Source of the DNA: Bradyrhizobium sp. CCGUVB1N3
GTDB taxonomy: Bacteria; Pseudomonadota; Alphaproteobacteria; Rhizobiales; Xanthobacteraceae
Assembly (NCBI RefSeq): GCF_024199925.1
Contig: NZ_JANADR010000001.1
Location: 7,381,501 to 7,445,500 of the forward strand
Direction: 5' to 3'
DNA length: 64,000 nucleotides
Part shown: positions 8,987 through 17,994 of the stretch, piece by piece
How positions within the stretch are numbered: the first letter of the stretch is position 1
How the letters are laid out: each line of letters starts with the position of its first letter
Notes under the pieces: generated by a model
What the model saw: only the letters and a program-made list of their open reading frames with translations
What the model was told of the DNA's origin: nothing
Database searches by the model: none
Translations under genes and position numbers: made by a program

Positions 8987-9373
8987 TCATCCGCTTGGAC
9001 CGTCCGATCCCTCCAGAGCAATCTTTACGCATTTGATCAAGGCTTGCGTGACAAGCGGTTTGGCAAGAAACCCGATCGCGCCGGCCTTGATCGCGCGGGC
9101 GCGCACTGCATCGTCCGGAAAGGCCGTGATCAAGATGAAAGGCATGTGATGGCCCAGGCGGCGCACGTGCCTGAGCAGGTCAAGTCCGCTCATCGCCGGC
9201 ATCTGGATGTCCGAAATCACGCAGGACGCCTCGTGCAATTCCGCCGATTGCAGGAATTCAAAGGCGGAGGCAAAGGTTTGGACGCTATATCCGCACGACG
9301 TCAGAAGGTTGGTCGTTGCGGCGCGAACGGATGGATCATCGTCGATGACCGAAATGACAGGTGGCGTTGACAA
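8987..9373 (-). CDS. Single-domain response regulator (receiver only)
   Basis: A 128-residue CheY-like receiver with nothing attached. The acidic pair and the phosphorylation site are intact (DDD at 11-13, D55 in SDIQMPA), as are the conserved threonine (in LITAF) and lysine (K105 in LAKP). The start appears to be TTG at 9373. It lies 84 bases downstream of the FixJ-type regulator on the same strand and resembles its receiver, so the two are probably co-transcribed. In rhizobia such stand-alone receivers often act as phosphate sinks or connectors next to a FixJ/NodW-type pair. No histidine kinase is in the window. Confidence 0.85.
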   Translation of the reverse strand: MSTPPVISVIDDDPSVRAATTNLLTSCGYSVQTFASAFEFLQSAELHEASCVISDIQMPAMSGLDLLRHVRRLGHHMPFILITAFPDDAVRARAIKAGAIGFLAKPLVTQALIKCVKIALEGSDGPSG

Positions 9374-9457
9374 GATGACTGCTCATGATCGGGGAACTAC
9401 TTGCCGCGGCTGCGGCCGCACGAAAGTGGGGGCACGGCATAGGATTGAAAAGCATAC

Positions 9458-10129
9458 TTAGGTTTGTACGTCGCCCTTCGGGCGGGAGATTCCGAGCGCT
9501 TCACTCATTTTTATCAGGTCAGCCAGCGACTTGGCCCGCATTTTGCGCATGACCTGCCCGCGATAGATCTTGACCGTAATTTCCGCAAGGCCAAGCTCGC
9601 CCGCCACTTGCTTGTTCAACAGGCCAGATGTGACCAGGGGCAGAATATCGCGCTCGCGTGGCGTTAGGCTTTCGAAGCGGGATCGCAGGTCGGAGACCGT
9701 TTTCTCAAGGTCGCGCCGCTTGCGATCTCTTTCGATCGCGGCCTGGACCGCGTCGAGCAGGTCCTGCTCGCGTACCGGCTTGGTCAGGAAGTCAACCGCA
9801 CCGCTCTTCATGGCCTGGACGGTCATGGGAATATCGCCGTGACCTGTGATGAAGATGATGGGAGTGTGGATGTTAGCCTTAGCGAGATCGGACTGGAGCT
9901 CGAGGCCGCTCGATCCCGGCAGACGGATGTCGAGCACGAGGCAACTCGGCAGCTCTGGCGGGTCGGCTTGCAAAATTTCGGCTGCAGAGCCGAAAGCCTC
10001 GACCTGGAGGCCCACCGATTCGAACAGATTTGTGAGAGCCTCGCGCATCGAAGCGTCGTCGTCGACGACCAGGACGATGGCGTCATCAGGACGTGTGCGC
10101 GACCGCATCTCTTGCGAGAGCTCACTCAT
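9458..10129 (-). CDS. FixJ/NodW-type two-component response regulator
   Basis: A 223-residue protein with an N-terminal receiver (residues 17-130; acidic DDD at 23-25, phospho-acceptor D67 in LVLDIRLPG, K117 in LTKP) and a C-terminal LuxR/FixJ helix-turn-helix (about 155-212, beginning LTPRERDIL and containing NKQVAGELGLAEITVK). Its length is as expected for the FixJ family. It should be phosphorylated by a PAS-type histidine kinase, absent here, and then activate promoters. NodW, NwsB and FixJ are the closest characterised types in Bradyrhizobium; which signal it serves cannot be told. The first ATG has a weak purine-rich leader. Confidence 0.88.
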   Translation of the reverse strand: MSELSQEMRSRTRPDDAIVLVVDDDASMREALTNLFESVGLQVEAFGSAAEILQADPPELPSCLVLDIRLPGSSGLELQSDLAKANIHTPIIFITGHGDIPMTVQAMKSGAVDFLTKPVREQDLLDAVQAAIERDRKRRDLEKTVSDLRSRFESLTPRERDILPLVTSGLLNKQVAGELGLAEITVKIYRGQVMRKMRAKSLADLIKMSEALGISRPKGDVQT

Positions 10130-10563
10130 GATGCATCCTCTGGCTGCAAGCGCGGGACGATCCTAAATGTCACGCCGTATCTCCGGTTAGAAATCGAAAG
10201 AAAGTGCCTTGATGCCGGCCACAACTGTCTGTGCGGCCGAATTCGCCAATTTCGTAGGCAGCCAGGCCTGATCGCAAAACTTCCCATATTTCGACTATAT
10301 GGACGATTCGTTTGCGGCAAAAGGACGATGCAGGCCCGACTGGGCTCCTGTTGTTGGCGGTCGAAGGGTCTTGCTGCTCTGGCGCAAGCGGCTACGGTTT
10401 GGAGGGCGCGAATTCCGCGGGGCCCCGACCGGTACTCTGAAGCCCGCGGAAATTCCCCGCTGCATCATGCTTGTGCAATATGGCGGTCGTCGGCGCTGGC
10501 GAGGCCCGGCCGACTCAGGTTAAGCAGCCGTCATCGATCAGTCCAACGCGCTGAAGGAATGAA
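10130..10563. other. Intergenic region
   Basis: It holds the promoter region of the fixJ-like gene (-) and the leader of the small gene at 10564 (+). No motif beyond short GC-rich repeats was recognised. Confidence 0.5.
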
Positions 10564-10746
10564 ATGGTCGCTGCCGCTCCAAAACTTCCCGCTTCCGGTT
10601 TTGCTCTCGAAGTGGATGGTCGATTGAAAGCTGAATTTGCGACCAAAGACGGGGCCTGGGCCGGAGCGAAGGAGTTAAAGCAGCGATTTCCCAGGCTTCA
10701 GGTCAGAATTTATGATGCTCAGACAAAGTCCAGAGAGGAAGTCTAG
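10564..10746 (+). CDS. Small hypothetical protein
   Basis: A 60-residue protein starting MVAAAPKLPASGFALEVDG. The sequence alternates short hydrophobic strands and charged turns (GFALEVDGRLKAEFATKDGA), then a helix (WAGAKELKQRFP) and a final strand (LQVRIYDAQT), suggesting a small alpha/beta fold. GAAGGAA precedes the ATG. Close relatives of this type are common short proteins in Bradyrhizobium, with no known function. Confidence 0.65.
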   Translation: MVAAAPKLPASGFALEVDGRLKAEFATKDGAWAGAKELKQRFPRLQVRIYDAQTKSREEV

Positions 10747-12128
10747 CTTTCGCGCCTGACTTTCCCGCTTTCGTTTTTTGCTGCGCGTGCGGCTGGCCGC
10801 ATCGGGCCTCATATAAACCGAGCCGCGTCGCGTCTCGGTACCGGCTTCGATCCCGCGCGCTCAAGGTTGTGTCCCTCGCCGAAGGCACTCGGGTCCCGGG
10901 GGGCCGGCGGGTTCCGCGTCGGCGTATGTAGGGGCGCGCCTGCCGGTGCCTTTTTAAGCGATTTTGAGGACTGTCGTCGATCCTTGCGTCCCTCCAACGG
11001 GTGACGCCGTCCTGCGCGCCTGCGGCTGCCGCCCTGGTGGGGTGCCGCGCCTAGCGCTTTCTCTTGCACCACACCGATACATTCTCCCGGCCGCGCTGCA
11101 GCTCCACGTGTCAAGGAAGACCAGCGAGGCGGCAAATTGGATTCTCCGCTTTTTGTCGGATCCCTGCCGACAGAGCTGAAGAGAAGAAGGTTGCGGCCCC
11201 GCGATCTTGCGCGAACTCTTTTTTTGTTCGAGAGCAGAGTGGGACCGGTGGAGGGGTTTCCGCGACTGTTTGAGGGCGGGCCGAAAGCGAGCCTTGCGAG
11301 GCTCCTCGCCGATCGCCGCGGAGTATCGAACGATCAAAGCTATCGCTCTCCTATTCTTTCTCAGGCGACATGGTCTTCAACACAGCGGGTGCTGAGCCAG
11401 CCCAATATTCGACGCATGAAGGCTGACGCTTCAAGCCATTGGCGAAAGAGCATCGTGCGGCGCCCTTTGCAGGCTCAAAAGATCCGACCGGTCGATGCCG
11501 AAGAGAGGACAGTGTTGGGCCACGCCTGAACGGTTTGCCTCAAACCACTGCAAGATCGAGATCACGTATCCCTGATGGCGGCTGTCGGATTTCTGACGTG
11601 CTGTCAGAGCCGCGACACGTCCGCTTCAGCGGATCGCCTTCTAGTTCAAGGCTTTCGCGTTGGCACGAGCTTTGAAGAGAGAAACTCGTTCAGGACGGAA
11701 GTTCAAGGATTCACAGTGACCGACGATATCAATTACCCGTATGCGAGGAACGTGACTTCGGGACATTTAACGCCGCTACCCTTTTGGCTGCGCGCTCTTG
11801 CGAGATTTTCCGGCTAAATCGAGCACGCCGGGATCCAATTCGCACCGATACCCGTGTGCGATGTTGATGATCGACCATTTCGGTGTGTCGGCCAGCAGCC
11901 GCATCTCCCTCACACGAAGGCGGTGCCGCTGGCGGAAGTGACGGAGCTGCTCTCATCAGTCGGCGAGCAGCGGGCGGCCCTCGAACTCAATGCGGATATA
12001 TCGCGCGCAATCGCTGATGTGAGCTCGCCTCAGTAGTCATCGCGAGTTTTAGGGCAGGGAAGCGAATTCTCTTCTCTCTGACGCAGAAATTGTGGGGCCG
12101 GCAAAACAAACCGGACAGCGTTATTTCT
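10747..12128. other. Long stretch without a recognisable gene
   Basis: About 1.4 kb of mixed, GC-rich sequence with only short frames. None has a known motif. A frame ending at 12036 (+) with EVTELLSSVGEQRAALELNADI looks protein-like and may be the end of a decayed gene. No tRNA, terminator or insertion sequence end is evident. Confidence 0.5.
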
Positions 12129-13562
12129 ATGGACAAACTCGTCGAAAAGCCCCAGCTGACCTTCCAGGACAAACGGACGACATGGGGGAAATACCATCAC
12201 TTCGCTGTCGAGCTTGCCGAAGTTGCGAAGCTCGCATGGCCGATGGTGTTGACGCAGCTTGGGCAGGTCGCGATGATGACGACCGACCTTGCCTTGATCG
12301 GGCGCATCGGTCCTGAGGCGCTTGCTGCAGCAGCGCTGGGGGCCACGATCTTCCTCATTGGCTTCACTCTTGGCGTAGGTTTGCTGGCGCCGATCGCGCC
12401 CCTGGCAGCCCAGGCGTTCGGGGCGGAGGATCTTACCGCGGTAAGACGCACGCTGCGCATGGGACTCTGGGCGGCGCTGCTGCTATCGCTCCCGATCACG
12501 GCATTCGCGTTTCACGGTGAGCAAATACTGCTCGCTTGCGGCGAAGCGCCCGACGTGGCGCGGCTTGCACAGCAATACCTGTTCGGACTAGCCTTTGGCG
12601 TGGTGCCGGCACTGTGGTTTCAAGGTTTCCGCAACTTCATGGCCGCGGTCCACCGGCCGCAGCCGGTGTTGTGGATTACGCTTGGGGCCATTCCCTTCAA
12701 CGCCCTCATGGCTTATCTCTTGATTTATGGGAGGCTGGGCCTGCCGCCGCTTGGCCTGTTCGGGGCCGGTCTTGCAAGCACCTTCGTGAACTTTGCGATG
12801 TTGCTGGCCGTTCTGTGGTTTACCACAATGCGTCGCCCTTTCCGAGATTATCACGTCCTTGCGCATTTCTGGCGTTTCGATTGGCCCTTCATGCAGCGGT
12901 TGATCGTGACCGGGATTCCGATCTCACTGATTGTTTTGCTGGAATACGGATTGTTTTCCGCCGCGGGGCTGTTGGCCGGACTGGTCAGCGTCAGCGCACT
13001 CACCGCCCATCAGATCGCATTCCAGGTCGACTTGATGTTGTTCGTGGTTCCACTAGGCATCAGCACGGCGGCGGCCGTGCGCGTTGGCCATGCAGTCGGC
13101 CGCGGTGACGGTCCCGGCGTCAAAAGGGCAGGGCTGATCGCTCTACTGCTCGGCATTCTGGCTGCTGCACTGCTGACGATCGCGGTCGTCGCGATGCGTT
13201 TTCAGATTACCGGTCTTTTTCTGGACCAGACGGCTGACGGCACCAGCGCGACGACAGAACTGGCGGCAAACCTCCTTTTGATCGGCGCGAGCTTCTTTAT
13301 CAGTGATGCCGCACAGCACATTGCGGCGGGCGGTTTGCGCGGACTGAAGGACACCCGCATCCCGCTACTGTTCGCCTGCATAGCCAATTGGGCGATCGGC
13401 TTCACCCTTAGCTACGTGCTTGGTTTGAAGATCGGGCTTGGCGCCATTGGTATCTGGATCGGATTGTCAATTGGGACGACCGTCTACGCGGGCTTTCTCG
13501 TTTTGCGTTTCCTGCTGCTGGCGAGCAGGTTTGCCCTTCAGAGGTGTCCGTCAATCTCGTAA
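12129..13562 (+). CDS. MATE-family multidrug/toxin efflux transporter
   Basis: About 477 residues from the ATG at 12129, preferred over an upstream TTG. Roughly twelve hydrophobic segments in two homologous halves are visible, the first beginning ELAEVAKLAWPMVLTQLGQVA, with GLLAPIAPLAAQAFGAEDL closing the first hairpin and a matching QIAFQVDLMLFVVPLGISTAAAVRVGHAVG in the second half. These are hallmark MatE/NorM positions. Such proteins export cationic drugs or plant phenolics with Na+ or H+. In a symbiotic strain it may expel host flavonoids, which is inference. The gene stands alone. Confidence 0.9.
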   Translation: MDKLVEKPQLTFQDKRTTWGKYHHFAVELAEVAKLAWPMVLTQLGQVAMMTTDLALIGRIGPEALAAAALGATIFLIGFTLGVGLLAPIAPLAAQAFGAEDLTAVRRTLRMGLWAALLLSLPITAFAFHGEQILLACGEAPDVARLAQQYLFGLAFGVVPALWFQGFRNFMAAVHRPQPVLWITLGAIPFNALMAYLLIYGRLGLPPLGLFGAGLASTFVNFAMLLAVLWFTTMRRPFRDYHVLAHFWRFDWPFMQRLIVTGIPISLIVLLEYGLFSAAGLLAGLVSVSALTAHQIAFQVDLMLFVVPLGISTAAAVRVGHAVGRGDGPGVKRAGLIALLLGILAAALLTIAVVAMRFQITGLFLDQTADGTSATTELAANLLLIGASFFISDAAQHIAAGGLRGLKDTRIPLLFACIANWAIGFTLSYVLGLKIGLGAIGIWIGLSIGTTVYAGFLVLRFLLLASRFALQRCPSIS

Positions 13563-13905
13563 GTCAGGTTATTGCCAGTCAAATGCTCGGGACCATCAAC
13601 AAGGTTGGCTTAGCTCGCACTATTACTTGTTGTGGCGCTATGATGTCCTGCGTCGCATTTGCCGCGAGGGAAAACCGCTCCGCACTTTCAGCCCAACGCG
13701 GCCCTTCGGGTCCGGATTAGGTGTTTAGTCCACGGTATTCTATCCCACAACTTGCTCATCTTTGCGCGCACACTCCGACGGCAGCGTGCGCGAGCCGCTC
13801 GCTCGACTGCGTTAACCGGTTAACACCAAGTCCCGTCCGCCGGCTGTATCCTTGCCTTGGGCGCCCAAAGAGCGAGCGCTGGAAGCAATGAGGGGAGGCT
13901 AATGC
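13563..13905. other. Intergenic region before the DJ-1 relic
   Basis: No gene is seen; it contains the GTTAACCGGTTAAC palindrome annotated separately. Confidence 0.5.
13811..13824. promoter_or_regulatory. Perfect 14-bp palindrome, candidate operator
   Basis: GTTAACCGGTTAAC is a perfect palindrome 81 bp before the DJ-1-like start codon. Its size and CG centre fit a LacI-type or other dimeric repressor site. No cognate regulator is adjacent. Confidence 0.4.
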
Positions 13906-14349
13906 ATGAGCGGCAAACGCATTCTGATGATCGTCGGGGATTTTGGTGAGGACTACGAAACAATGGTCCCGTTCCAGGCCCTGCTCGCCGTCGGCCACAC
14001 GGTACATGCCGTCTGCCCCGGCAAGGCCGCAGGTGACACAATCGCGACGTCGATCCATGATTTCGAGGGCCAGCAGACCTACAGCGAAAAGCGCGGCCAC
14101 AATTTCACGATCAATACAACATTCGCCGAAATCGATTGCTCAACTTACGACGCGCTCGTGATCCCGGGGGGCCGGGCTCCCGAATACCTTCGCACCGATG
14201 AACGGGTGATCGAGCTGGTGAGATACTTCCTCGATGCCGAGAAGCCCGTCGCCGCAATCTGTCATGAGGCGCAACTCCTTGCAGGCGCCGGCGTGTTGAA
14301 GGGGCGCACCTGTTCGGCCTATCCGGCCTGCCGCGTCGAGACGATCCGG
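13906..14349 (+). pseudogene. DJ-1/PfpI-family protein, 3' end lost to an IS5 fragment
   Basis: The first ~148 residues are a good DJ-1/PfpI domain: start [18 protein letters not shown], the glutamate-bearing GGRAPEYLR loop and the nucleophile elbow [10 protein letters not shown] with the reactive cysteine at residue 119. From about residue 149 the frame runs into transposase sequence, so the last ~45 residues of the family (usually including the conserved C-terminal substrate loop and final helix) are missing. The frame stays open to 14907 and would make a 333-residue hybrid. Amidase, glyoxalase or chaperone activity is therefore doubtful. GGGGAGG lies just upstream of the start, so it may still be translated. 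Confidence 0.75.
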
Positions 14350-14635
14350 CCGAAGAAGCACAAGACCACGGGATCGAATGACCTGTTCCGGGCGCGGCTG
14401 GACCAGATCATCAACATGAAGCACGAGCTGGTTCTGCTCGCCGGCAAGGTCGATTGGGACTGGATCGACGGGGAGATCGCACCGCTCTACAGCGAGAACG
14501 GCCGGCCCGGGATCGAGACCCGCTTCATGATCGGGCTTTTGCTGCTCAAGCACATTTATGGGCTGTCCGATGAGGGGGTGTGCGAGCGCTGGGTCCACGA
14601 TCCATATTTCCAGTTCTTCACCGGCGAATGGTTAG
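14350..14635 (+). mobile_element. IS5-family transposase N-terminal fragment
   Basis: The frame continuing from the DJ-1 part encodes the N-terminal domain of an IS5-family transposase: [17 protein letters not shown], then [20 protein letters not shown] and [20 protein letters not shown], ending at FFTGE where the family normally continues into the DDE domain. Only about 93 residues remain and no DDE residues are present. No inverted repeats were found. It is an immobile scrap, fused in frame to the gene before it. Confidence 0.75.
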
Positions 14636-14838
14636 GCAGAATGGCGTCAATCGATGGCGGTTGCCGCAGCTCGCCTGGGAAAGAACAAGCTACTTTAATG
14701 GGAGCGCCACGGCCGATGAAGATGGGCACTACTGCTTCGCCGTGGCGCTATGATGGAGCAGCCGAAACTGCGAATGACGATTCCGCGCGGTGGTTGCCAA
14801 GTGCACGCGCCAACATTCCGGTTGAGGCGATCCGGATC

Positions 14839-14855
14839 ATGGCATATTATGCCAT
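14839..14855. promoter_or_regulatory. Palindromic operator of the parDE module
   Basis: ATGGCATATTATGCCAT is a perfect palindrome around a central base, 28 bp before the ParD start codon. Ribbon-helix-helix antitoxins typically bind such sites for autoregulation. Confidence 0.6.
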
Positions 14856-14882
14856 ACGCTCCACTTTCGAACAAGGACGCCA

Positions 14883-15170
14883 ATGCCCACAAGAAATGTC
14901 GTGCTGACCGAGCGTCAAGCAGAACTCCTTGAGACCCTCGTCAAGTCCGGCCGCTATCAGAACGCCAGCGAAGTGCTGCGCGATGGATTGCGGCTCGTGG
15001 AGCAACGCGAGGCGGAGGATGTGGGCAAGCTGAAGGCCTTGCGGGCAGCGGCTCGCGCCGGTGCAGGCGCGCTGGATCGAGGAGACTTCAAAGAATTTGG
15101 AAGTATCGAGGAGTTGCAAACCTTTTTGAATGACCTCTCGGAGAAGGTCATCTCCCGAACCGCCGAATAA
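14883..15170 (+). CDS. parD: ParD-family antitoxin (type II)
   Basis: A 95-residue protein. The N-terminal ribbon-helix-helix is clear ([34 protein letters not shown], residues 5-38); the C-terminal part is charged and flexible, as needed to wrap the toxin. It should neutralise the ParE protein encoded 7 bases downstream and repress the operon through the palindrome at 14839. AAGGA precedes the ATG. The upstream IS5 scrap frame overlaps the start by 25 bases, so the module seems to have landed at the end of that fragment. Confidence 0.88.
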   Translation: MPTRNVVLTERQAELLETLVKSGRYQNASEVLRDGLRLVEQREAEDVGKLKALRAAARAGAGALDRGDFKEFGSIEELQTFLNDLSEKVISRTAE

Positions 15171-15177
15171 AGCCCTC

Positions 15178-15534
15178 ATGGCCGACCAGAGATGGCGCGT
15201 TCGTCTCGGTGCTGCCGCGGAAGTCGACTTTGCCAACATCCTCAAATGGACCACTGAGAATTTTGGCGCGCGACAATCTCGCGTCTATCGGGACATCCTT
15301 GTTCAGGCGATTGGCGAACTTGCTGACGGTCCCAATGTAGCGGGCTCCAAGGCCCGGGACGAGATCATGCCAAGCCTTCGCACGCTCCACGTTGCGCGGC
15401 GTAGCCGTCGGGGGAGCCATTTCCTGATGTACCGGGTCGCGCCGAACAGCACGATCGAAATCGTGCGCATCCTTCACGACAGAATGGATTTTCGACGCCA
15501 CGTCCCGTCTGACCCCGACGAGAGCGCCGAATAG
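15178..15534 (+). CDS. parE: ParE-family toxin (type II)
   Basis: About 118 residues from the ATG at 15178, the start that follows the antitoxin stop closely. RelE/ParE fold markers are present: a basic first strand and helix (WRVRLGAAAEVDFANILKWTTENFG), then a C-terminal pair of strands (SHFLMYRVAPNSTIEIVRILHDRMDFRRH). Known ParE proteins poison DNA gyrase. Together with parD it forms a complete, probably functional addiction module that could stabilise this unstable region. Confidence 0.87.
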   Translation: MADQRWRVRLGAAAEVDFANILKWTTENFGARQSRVYRDILVQAIGELADGPNVAGSKARDEIMPSLRTLHVARRSRRGSHFLMYRVAPNSTIEIVRILHDRMDFRRHVPSDPDESAE

Positions 15535-15604
15535 AGCTGTCGTATCGCAGGGAACGCCGGCGCGCATCTGGATGTGCCAGCGCGCTCTGGCGTAGAATTG
15601 TAAT

Positions 15605-15669
15605 TGGCGCGCCCGACACGATTCGAACATATGAACCTCCGGAGCTCAATCCAGTTGAGCTACGAGCGC
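15605..15669 (-). pseudogene. Shortened tRNA-Arg(CCG)-like sequence
   Basis: Read on the minus strand from 15669 to 15605, a 7-bp acceptor stem pairs (GCGCTCG with CGGGCGC, one G-U), the D arm is intact (GCTC/GAGC) and the T arm has TTCGAAT in its loop and a 5-bp stem, followed by a discriminator and an encoded CCA. Only about 11 bases (TCCGGAGGTTC) remain between the D and T stems instead of about 23, so the anticodon CCG is visible but its stem is mostly gone. It cannot be a normal tRNA. It could be a recombination scar or an old integrase attachment site. Confidence 0.7.
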
Positions 15670-15969
15670 ATGCTTGCACGCGGTTCTCGCAAGCGTGAAG
15701 CGACGAACGGTCTCTCACAAGCCTTTGAGTTTCAGACCTTTTCAAGGGCGGGGAATCTATCCCAGCCGACGTAAGAAGTAGGCGGGATGTCGCGAACACC
15801 TCGAACGGATCCTTGTATTTTGCCTTCCAATAGGTTTTAAGCCCGTCACCTCATGACCTCGGCGTGAACGAAAAGCGATTCGTGCAGTTTTGCCGTGCTC
15901 GAACAAAAGCAACCAAGCCAGCGTAGTTCACGCATTTGAATCGATTTGCGGCTTTCAAAGGAATCCACT

Positions 15970-16296
15970 ATGGCCAAGATGACCAAGAACCAGCTCATTG
16001 ACGCGATTGCTGAAGGAACTCAGATTTCCAAGAGTGACATAAAGGCCGTCATCGAGCAGATGGCAACTGTAGGCTACAGAGAGTTGAACCAGTCCGGTGA
16101 GTTCGTCATTCCGGGCTTCGTAAAGATGTCGGTCGTCAACAAACCCGCCACTGAGGCCCGCAGCGGAGTGAATCCGTTCACGAAGCAGCCGATGCAATTC
16201 GCGGCCAAGCCAGCCAGCAAATCGGTTAAAGCGTCACCGCTCAAGGTTGCTAAAGACGCAGTGCGGTATGAAGAGGCTCCCGCTCTCACGGGCTAA
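15970..16296 (+). CDS. HU-family DNA-binding protein
   Basis: A 108-residue protein starting MAKMTKNQLIDAIAEGTQIS. The N-terminal helical HU segment (residues 5-45) is followed by the beta-arm region (GEFVIPGFVKMSVVNKPATEARSGVNPFTKQPMQFAAKPASKSVKA abbreviated here to its pattern of strands and basic residues) and a Lys-rich tail. It lacks the usual RNP-type tip spacing but has the NPFTKQ turn in its place. It should bend and compact DNA. The ATG at 15970 is chosen over a frame 8 codons longer because the family starts here. It stands alone. Confidence 0.85.
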   Translation: MAKMTKNQLIDAIAEGTQISKSDIKAVIEQMATVGYRELNQSGEFVIPGFVKMSVVNKPATEARSGVNPFTKQPMQFAAKPASKSVKASPLKVAKDAVRYEEAPALTG

Positions 16297-17190
16297 ATTG
16301 CAGTTGGACTGGACGGACCGGGGCATCGCCGCTCGACGGAAGCACTGGAGGCCACGGTGGATAGCCTCGCAAAGCGAGGTGCGTACTTGGCCTCAAAGGC
16401 CAGCAAAATGCAGCTACTCGGAGGTCCGGATACGCTCGCGAAGCAGGTCGAGGAGCGGGTGCAGCGATGGATTGCAGTTGGGGGCCGCCAATATCCGAAG
16501 CGGAAGTGACCCGGCCGACAACGGTAGAAATCGATGTAGCGGCCGGCCACGCTGTTTCCGAGCAGTCGCCCGTCGGTTTCTCATGACGATCGTAGGTAAG
16601 AAAGAAACCAAACGATAGCGATCGAGTCGTTGCCCAGACAGATGCATCCATTGTCATCCACAGAGTCGGCCCGGAGGAATTGAGGCTTCTGGTGAACTGC
16701 CCGAAGCATAACAGCGAAGATGCGCGAAAGCTTTACATACTTCGCCGCGATCTGTTCGAGGATGATTCCCGATCCCGACTCCATTCGTCCAGCAACAGGC
16801 AAGCCCTTTCGCCAATATCGACTGGGCCGAGAACGTGATGCTGACGAATGGCAACGTGAAAACCGATCTCCGGACAGTTCAGAATTTCGGACCCGGATCG
16901 CCGCTGAAGGGGGAGCAGTGGCCAAGAAGCAAAGCATTCCTAGGCGGCTGTTCAATACCGCGCGTTCGACAATCGCACATTGGATATGATCAATCTCTTT
17001 TATGCCGATCCGAGCACGTTCAATGATCCGCTCGACACGCGGCCATCGCTTTGCTGATTCCGCATGCGGACCTTCGTCGGCGCGCATCATATCGCTCCAA
17101 AAACGCGCGATGTATTCATCGACGGGCTTTGCTGGTCAGCACCCCATGGTTTGTCGTGTCCCTGCGGGACCGGGCTGTCGGCTGGCGCGG
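16297..17190. other. Stretch without a recognisable gene
   Basis: Frames are open on both strands, for example 16581-17090 (-), but none shows a family motif. A plus-strand string in frame near 16815-16900 (NIDWAENVMLTNGNVKTDL) is protein-like and may be a gene relic. Confidence 0.45.
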
Positions 17191-17214
17191 AAAACCCGGC
17201 TTGAGCCGGGTTTT
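17191..17214. terminator. Bidirectional hairpin terminator
   Basis: AAAACCCGGC-TTGA-GCCGGGTTTT is a perfect 10-bp stem with A and T runs at its ends, so it could end transcription in both directions just before the DUF932 module. Confidence 0.75.
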
Positions 17215-17315
17215 CACCCATAAGCTTTCATCCCTGACAGAAGCTGCGGCGGCAGCGGAACTTCGTCGGCTTCGGCGACAGACGATGCAGGAGAGGAAGA
17301 GTGGAGCGGTGTTGG

Positions 17316-17363
17316 CCATGACGGGTTGAGGGCCGGAGGAGAGTCTTCCGGCGCCCGTCATGG
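17316..17363 (+). repeat. Leader hairpin in front of the DUF932 gene
   Basis: CCATGACGGG at 17316-17325 and its exact complement CCCGTCATGG at 17354-17363 enclose a second inverted repeat (CCGGA...TCCGG). The hairpin overlaps a first ATG at 17360 and ends 11 bases before the better start at 17375, so it could affect translation. Similar long palindromes precede the DUF2493 and DUF736 genes. Confidence 0.6.
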
Positions 17364-17374
17364 AGATTGCCCCC

Positions 17375-17932
17375 ATGAATACGCAGGTTCTTGATGCCCA
17401 CCGCGATACAAGCGGCGGCTACAGAGTGGATGTAAGTCGCGGCGAGCGCGTCGATCGGGTGTCCTCGGAGTGGTTTTCCCGTCCCGCTGATGAGCGTTAT
17501 CTCTCGCTCAACGAACTGGCCCGCACGGTGCGCGAGCGCACGGACCGCAGCAGGACGCGCGTGGTCGAAAGCGCGCTCATCCATGTGGAAGCAAGCCGTA
17601 CCGACCCCGAGCGCTTGGCGCTGATGCTGCCCGGCTCGGACAAGCCAGTCGCGCCGACCCACTGGAGCTTCGGCCAGCTTGCAAGCCAGGTCGGCGCTCC
17701 ATCCGCTTACCTACGACAGCTCCCCGCGGCACTCGCAGGCATCAACCTGCAATATGGTCTGACCGCCAATCGCGTCGAACAGATCAAGACGCTCGAGACC
17801 GAGGATAGCCGCGTTGAGCTGCGCGCCGTCACCGGCCCCGACTACGGGCGGATCTATGACCACGAGTTGGTCGAGGCCGTGCAGCGCATCGCCGGCAATG
17901 GCACGGGCGATACGCGGTGGAAGGTGCCGGGC
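17375..17932 (+). pseudogene. DUF932 protein, 5' half (split by the 6.36-kb element)
   Basis: This encodes the first ~186 residues of a DUF932 protein (start MNTQVLDAHRDTSGGYRV, later WSFGQLASQVGAPSAYLRQLP and AVTGPDYGRIYDHELVEAVQ). The family sequence stops at ...RWKVPG, codons ending at 17932. The frame then reads into the inserted element and stops at 17992. The missing half is found intact at 24288. DUF932 proteins are widespread on rhizobial plasmids and integrative elements beside DUF736, ParB and strawberry-notch genes; they are thought to have a DNA-related role but are not characterised. GGAG before 17375 supports that start. Confidence 0.88.
17927..17932 (+). repeat. CCGGGC core, left end of the inserted element
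   Basis: CCGGGC occurs here and again at 24282-24287, at the two junctions of the split DUF932 gene. Joining the halves across one copy restores V-P-G-V-L-D-W in frame, so the 6 bp act as the crossover core or a target repeat. Confidence 0.8.
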
Positions 17933-17994
17933 TTAGGTCATGTTGCAACTGTATTCTTGAACGCTGAGACCTCCTGCGCAGGGAGGGCCTGATC

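Noticed and set aside
11657-11672. TGGCAC-N5-TTGAA as a sigma-54 promoter
   Set aside because: The essential GC of the -12 element is missing and no gene follows.
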